NCBI RefSeq assembly: GCF_024612015.1
Contig: NZ_CP102512.1
Coordinates: forward strand, 3,658,001-3,722,000
Source of the DNA: Streptomyces sp. CA-210063
GTDB taxonomy: Bacteria; Actinomycetota; Actinomycetes; Streptomycetales; Streptomycetaceae
DNA length: 64,000 bases
Direction: 5' to 3'
Shown one piece after another: positions 60,762-64,000 of this stretch. The position numbers and the translations under genes are program-made. The notes under the pieces are model-generated. The model made no database searches and was not told where the DNA came from. It saw nothing but the letters and a program-made list of their open reading frames with translations. Position 1 is the stretch's first letter. Each line of letters begins with the position of its first letter.

Positions 60762-61586
60762 ATGTGCGTTTCCCTCGCTCCCGCCGAGTTCTCCGGCACG
60801 ACCCTGTACTGCGGGCGGCTGCACCACGCCGACCACGGGCTGATCCATGTCCTCGGCTACCAGAACACCGCAACGAACCTCGCCGACGGCCCGAACGCCA
60901 TGCTGCTGCACCTGCCGGCACAGCGCATGAGCCGTCGCCACTTCCTTTCCGTGGGGCGGAGTTCCGATCTGCTGAAGCGGATGGTGGACGCCGTACGACC
61001 GGTGTCCGCGGGGGTGGTCCAGGACTCGATGGACTGGATGGGAGGGGACCCCCCGCCGGCCGTCGAGGTGTTCGAGCACGATGTGTACACCGTCGTCCTC
61101 GCCCGGGATCCGCGCGCCGTACCGGCGGCGCTCACCGAGGTGCCGGAGCGCCAACGGCCCGCGCTCGACCCGGAGTTGTTCACGTTCTACGCCGAGCGCT
61201 ACCCCGGCCACGCCATCGCCGTCTGCTGCTTCGACAACGCGCAGGCGGCGCAGGCGAAACCGCTGCTCATGTGGTACCCGCCGCTCGACCCCGAACTGCT
61301 CACCCTGCCCGCGCTCGACTGCCACACCGGGGGCGTGCCCGACCTCGACTCCCCCGTCCCCGTGGATCATTGGGTGATCCTCGGCAGCGACGAGGCCCCG
61401 GCCGACTGGGGCGCGCCGGTCGCGTACGACCCCGCCATGCGTCACGGTCTGCGCGACTACCTCCCCGGCACGGTCATCGGGTGGCACTTCGACGGCACCC
61501 TCCCCAACGGCGACTTCGCGATCAGCCACGACGACCTGCTGAGCGGGGACCCGGAGCGTGTGACCAGGGTCCGGCCCCAGCTGTAG
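60762..61586 (+). CDS. Conserved Streptomyces protein with N-terminal Met-Cys
   Basis: 274 residues, not recognised. No signal peptide or membrane helix. Conserved-looking segments include 'TLYCGRLHHADHGLIHVLGYQN', 'DCHTGGVPD' and 'HWVILGS'. Because Cys follows Met1 directly, an N-terminal-nucleophile arrangement is conceivable, but nothing else supports it. TAACGT (60750-60755) lies six bases before the ATG, so the transcript is probably leaderless. Confidence 0.7.
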   Translation: MCVSLAPAEFSGTTLYCGRLHHADHGLIHVLGYQNTATNLADGPNAMLLHLPAQRMSRRHFLSVGRSSDLLKRMVDAVRPVSAGVVQDSMDWMGGDPPPAVEVFEHDVYTVVLARDPRAVPAALTEVPERQRPALDPELFTFYAERYPGHAIAVCCFDNAQAAQAKPLLMWYPPLDPELLTLPALDCHTGGVPDLDSPVPVDHWVILGSDEAPADWGAPVAYDPAMRHGLRDYLPGTVIGWHFDGTLPNGDFAISHDDLLSGDPERVTRVRPQL

Positions 61587-61593
61587 CGCGCGC

Positions 61594-61977
61594 TCAGGCC
61601 CCGCTCCCGTACGGCCTGGTGATGATCTCCAGGTTGTGGCCGTTCGGGTCGTCGAAGTACGTGCCGCGGCCGCCGTCGTTGGTGTTGATCTCCATGGTCC
61701 GACGGTGGAAGGGGTCGGCCCAGTAGGTGAGGCCGGCCTGCTTGATGCGGGCGAAGATCTCGTCGAACTCGTCCTCCGTGACCAGGAAGGCGTAGTGCTG
61801 GGGCGTGATGGGGTCGGGCGAGTCCATGTAGTCGAGGGTCACCCCGTTGGGGATCTCGACGGGGATGAACGGGCCGAACGGCGGGCTCACCTCCAGCCCC
61901 AGGATGTCGGCCAGGAACCGGGCCGAGCTCTGCTTGTCGTGAGCGGCGACGATCGTGTGGTTCAGCGCGACGGACAT
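61594..61977 (-). CDS. VOC-family (glyoxalase/dioxygenase fold) protein
   Basis: 127 residues made of two beta-alpha-beta-beta-beta halves. Likely metal ligands are His7 (LNHTIVAAHD), the His of QHYAFLV and Glu in 'FDDPNGHNLEII'. Members may be glyoxalases, dioxygenases or resistance proteins; the substrate is unknown. The ATG at 61977 has GGAGGAG six bases upstream, inside a direct repeat. Confidence 0.87.
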   Translation of the reverse strand: MSVALNHTIVAAHDKQSSARFLADILGLEVSPPFGPFIPVEIPNGVTLDYMDSPDPITPQHYAFLVTEDEFDEIFARIKQAGLTYWADPFHRRTMEINTNDGGRGTYFDDPNGHNLEIITRPYGSGA

Positions 61978-61987
61978 CGCGATCTCC

Positions 61988-62025
61988 TCCCCGTACGTCC
62001 GTGTCGTTTCCCCGTACGTCCGTGT
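61988..62025. repeat. Two 17-base direct repeats upstream of the VOC gene
   Basis: Identical copies of TCCCCGTACGTCCGTGT at 61988-62004 and 62009-62025, a 21-base period (two helical turns). The first overlaps the ribosome binding site of the VOC gene on the minus strand. Confidence 0.85.
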
Positions 62026-62075
62026 GTTTTTCCACGCTACTCGGGCCCCGAACGTCCCCCCACCGAAACGAAGGT

Positions 62076-62094
62076 TAAGGTAAGCCTTACCTAA
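62076..62094. promoter_or_regulatory. Iron box (DmdR/IdeR-type operator)
   Basis: TAAGGTAAGCCTTACCTAA is a close match to the DtxR-family iron-box consensus TTAGGTTAGGCTAACCTAA and is palindromic. It lies about 20 bases before the siderophore-binding-protein start, so iron-loaded DmdR should repress that operon. Confidence 0.85.
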
Positions 62095-62113
62095 GCAAAT
62101 GATCGGAGTAGCG

Positions 62114-63163
62114 GTGCGTACGTGGGGTTCGAAGGCCGTGCTGGCCGTGGTCGTGGTCGGTGGGCTCGTCGCCGGGTGTTCCTCCGGCGGCGGTACGGCG
62201 GAGAGCGGCGGCTCCTCCGACGGGTCGCGCAGCCCGGTCCTGGGCGCCTCGGCGGGGCCGTCCGCCGCGCCGAGCGAGCTTGCGGAGGGGATGGGCTCGG
62301 ACGAGGACACGGACGGGGCGTTCCCGCGGAGCGTCACGCACTTCCAGGGCACGACCGAGATCAAGAGCGAGCCGCAGCGGATCGCGGTGCTCAGCACCGG
62401 GCAGCTGGACGACCTGCTGTCGCTGGGCCTCGTCCCCACGGCCGCCACGCGCGGCGACAACGCGGGGCTCGTGCCGGACTACCTCGCGGACGCCTTCCCC
62501 AAGGAGAAGTCGAAGCTCGCGGACCTGACGGACGCCGGTACGCGGCAGGCGCCCAACCTGGAGTCGCTGGCCACGGCAGAGCCCGACCTGATCCTCGCCA
62601 ACGACTCGCTCGGTGACCTCTACCCCAAGCTGTCGAAGATCGCACCCACCGTCATCACCGCCGGCAACGGTGTCAACTGGAAGCGCGACCTGCTGCTCGT
62701 CGGCGACGCCGTCGGCAAGGGGCAGCAGGCGCGGCAGCTCCTCGACGACATCGTCGGCGAGGCGGAGGAGAAGGGCGCGGGCCTCGGCGAGGGCACCGAG
62801 GTCTCGATGGTGCGGTTCACCCCGGACCGTACGCGGATGTTCGGCGTCTCCTCCTTCACCGGCTCCCTCGCCGTCGACATGGGGCTCGGCCGGCCGAAGT
62901 CGCAGCGGTTCAACGCCATCTCGGAGGACATCGGCGCGGAGAGCGTCGACACCGCCGACGGCGACTGGATCTTCTACTCCGTGCAGGGCGACCCCGCCGA
63001 GACCGACGCCGCGAGCGTGCTCGCCGGGCCCCTGTGGAAGTCGATGAAGGCCGTCGAGGCAGGACACGCCGTCGAGGTCGACGACGACCCCTGGTACCTC
63101 AACGCCGGCCCGACCGCCGCCCGCCTCGTCATCGAGCAGCTCGCCGAGAACATCGGCAGGTGA
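62114..63163 (+). CDS. Iron-siderophore ABC transporter binding lipoprotein
   Basis: 349 residues. Lipobox LVAGC (Cys22), a Ser/Gly linker and a FepB/FhuD-type binding domain ('PQRIAVLSTGQLDDLLSLGL', 'DLILANDSLGDLYPKLSKIAPTV' in part). It captures ferric siderophore outside the membrane. The GTG at 62114 has GGAG six bases upstream, which is better than the ATG at 62099. The stop overlaps the permease start (GTGA). Iron control through the box at 62076 is expected. Confidence 0.92.
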   Translation: MRTWGSKAVLAVVVVGGLVAGCSSGGGTAESGGSSDGSRSPVLGASAGPSAAPSELAEGMGSDEDTDGAFPRSVTHFQGTTEIKSEPQRIAVLSTGQLDDLLSLGLVPTAATRGDNAGLVPDYLADAFPKEKSKLADLTDAGTRQAPNLESLATAEPDLILANDSLGDLYPKLSKIAPTVITAGNGVNWKRDLLLVGDAVGKGQQARQLLDDIVGEAEEKGAGLGEGTEVSMVRFTPDRTRMFGVSSFTGSLAVDMGLGRPKSQRFNAISEDIGAESVDTADGDWIFYSVQGDPAETDAASVLAGPLWKSMKAVEAGHAVEVDDDPWYLNAGPTAARLVIEQLAENIGR

Positions 63164-64000
63164 GCGGTACGAGCGCGGGGGCGGCGGCCGAGGCTTCGAA
63201 GGGCGCCCGGGCAGAGGCGGTGAAAGCGGCCGAGGCCGATGTGAAGTCCGTCGGCCGGCGGGGTGGCGGGGTCCGTATCGGCCTGCTGATCCTCGCTCTG
63301 CTCCTCACCGGGACCGCAGTCGCCCTCAGCCTCGCCGTGGGGACGCGTCCGGTGCCGTTGGCGACCGTCGTCGATGCCCTCCTGCACGGCGGGGATGCGC
63401 CGGACGCCCTGGTCGTACGGTCGCTCCGGGTCCCTCGTACCGCCGTCGGACTGGCGGCGGGGGCCGCGCTCGGGCTGTCGGGCGCGGCGTTGCAGGCGGT
63501 CACCCGCAACCCGCTCGCCGACCCGGGCATCCTCGGCCTGAGCCAGGGCGCGGCGGCGGGTGTCGTCCTCGCCATCGCCCTCGGGCTCGGACACGGCTTC
63601 GCGGGGTACGTCTGGTACGCGTTCGGCGGTGCCGTCGTCGCCGCGTGCGTGGTGTACGCGATCGCGGCGCGTGGGCGGGGCGGGGCCTCGCCGGTGAAGC
63701 TGGCGCTGGCGGGGACGGCGTTCGGGGCGATGACGGCGGGGGCCAACACCGTGGTGCTGACGTCGAGTTCGGCGACGCTGGACCAGTTCCGGTTCTGGCA
63801 GGTGGGGGCGCTCAGCGGGCGGGACGCGGGGACGGTCGGGCGGATGCTGCCGTTCCTGGCGGTGGGCGCGGTGCTGGTGTTCCTGTGCGCCCGAGGGCTG
63901 GACGCGCTCGCCCTCGGCGACGACACGGCCCGCGCGCTGGGGCACCGGGTGCCTCTCGTACGGGCCGCCGCGGCGCTCGGCGCGACCCTGCTGACCGCGG
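63160..64000 (+). CDS. FecCD-family siderophore permease (3' partial)
   Basis: Reading from the GTG at 63160 the frame stays open to the window end (280 codons). After a 35-residue Ala/Lys-rich N-terminus come helices starting 'RIGLLILALLLTGTAVALSL', then 'RVPRTAVGLAAGAALGLSG' and 'AVTRNPLADPGILGLSQGA', hallmark FecCD segments. It forms the membrane channel for the binding protein encoded just upstream, whose stop it overlaps by GTGA. A second permease and ATPase gene are expected beyond the window. Confidence 0.93.
   Translation, partial: MSGTSAGAAAEASKGARAEAVKAAEADVKSVGRRGGGVRIGLLILALLLTGTAVALSLAVGTRPVPLATVVDALLHGGDAPDALVVRSLRVPRTAVGLAAGAALGLSGAALQAVTRNPLADPGILGLSQGAAAGVVLAIALGLGHGFAGYVWYAFGGAVVAACVVYAIAARGRGGASPVKLALAGTAFGAMTAGANTVVLTSSSATLDQFRFWQVGALSGRDAGTVGRMLPFLAVGAVLVFLCARGLDALALGDDTARALGHRVPLVRAAAALGATLLTA

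Overview
The window is chromosomal DNA from a high-GC actinomycete, almost certainly a Streptomyces. The support is strong G/C bias at third codon positions, many GTG/TTG starts, GTGA/ATGA stop-start overlaps, a mycothiol-conjugate amidase, a GTP-dependent PEP carboxykinase and copies of the intergenic GGGGCGCGGGG repeat. No rRNA, tRNA or CRISPR array was seen. About 55 protein genes can be supported. Both ends cut through genes: a D-amino-acid deaminase-like enzyme on the left and a FecCD iron-siderophore permease on the right.

Layout. 0-7 kb: D-amino-acid catabolism pair, a secreted trypsin-like protease, a Gly/Ser-rich membrane protein and the aminotransferase AlaA. 7.4-15.9 kb: a stress-signalling locus. 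One strand encodes a binding-protein-like protein, TelA, a lipoprotein fusing a binding protein to a VWA domain, and a small membrane protein. The converging strand encodes a membrane protein, a TerY-like VWA protein, a PP2C phosphatase and a membrane-anchored kinase (the TerY-P triad). A second kinase with a YbjN-like partner follows. 18-24 kb: pckG, a PAQR membrane protein, an MFS exporter with its TetR regulator, and a ubiquitin-like/Mut7-C RNase fusion.

24.3-28.9 kb: an island of clearly lower GC with one 1120-residue gene. It joins a DUF4297-like nuclease, an NB-ARC STAND NTPase and TPR repeats, the layout of single-protein anti-phage sensors. The right side carries an IS481-family transposase remnant. 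This is the best candidate for an undescribed defence system. 28.9-32.9 kb: NUDIX hydrolase, methyltransferase, and a GntR regulator with two near-identical palindromic operators, one of them in front of three small overlapping genes. 33-39.7 kb: a four-gene translationally coupled operon of a processive GT2, a GT39-like enzyme, a GT2-GtrA fusion and a GlxA-like radical copper oxidase with an Excalibur-like tail; probably an exported-glycan system.

39.8-64 kb is mostly core Streptomyces chromosome: a thioredoxin-domain protein, a large membrane NB-ARC/TPR protein with a Lys-to-Arg Walker A, mca, greA, a DrrAB-type ABC exporter whose promoter holds a palindromic operator, threonine ammonia-lyase, a MarR regulator, a sigma factor with a small membrane partner, metB, an M48 peptidase flanked by two paralogues, msrA, an MBL hydrolase, a VOC protein, and an iron-box-controlled siderophore uptake operon running off the right end. 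Several intergenic inverted and tandem repeats and strong hairpin terminators were located and are listed.
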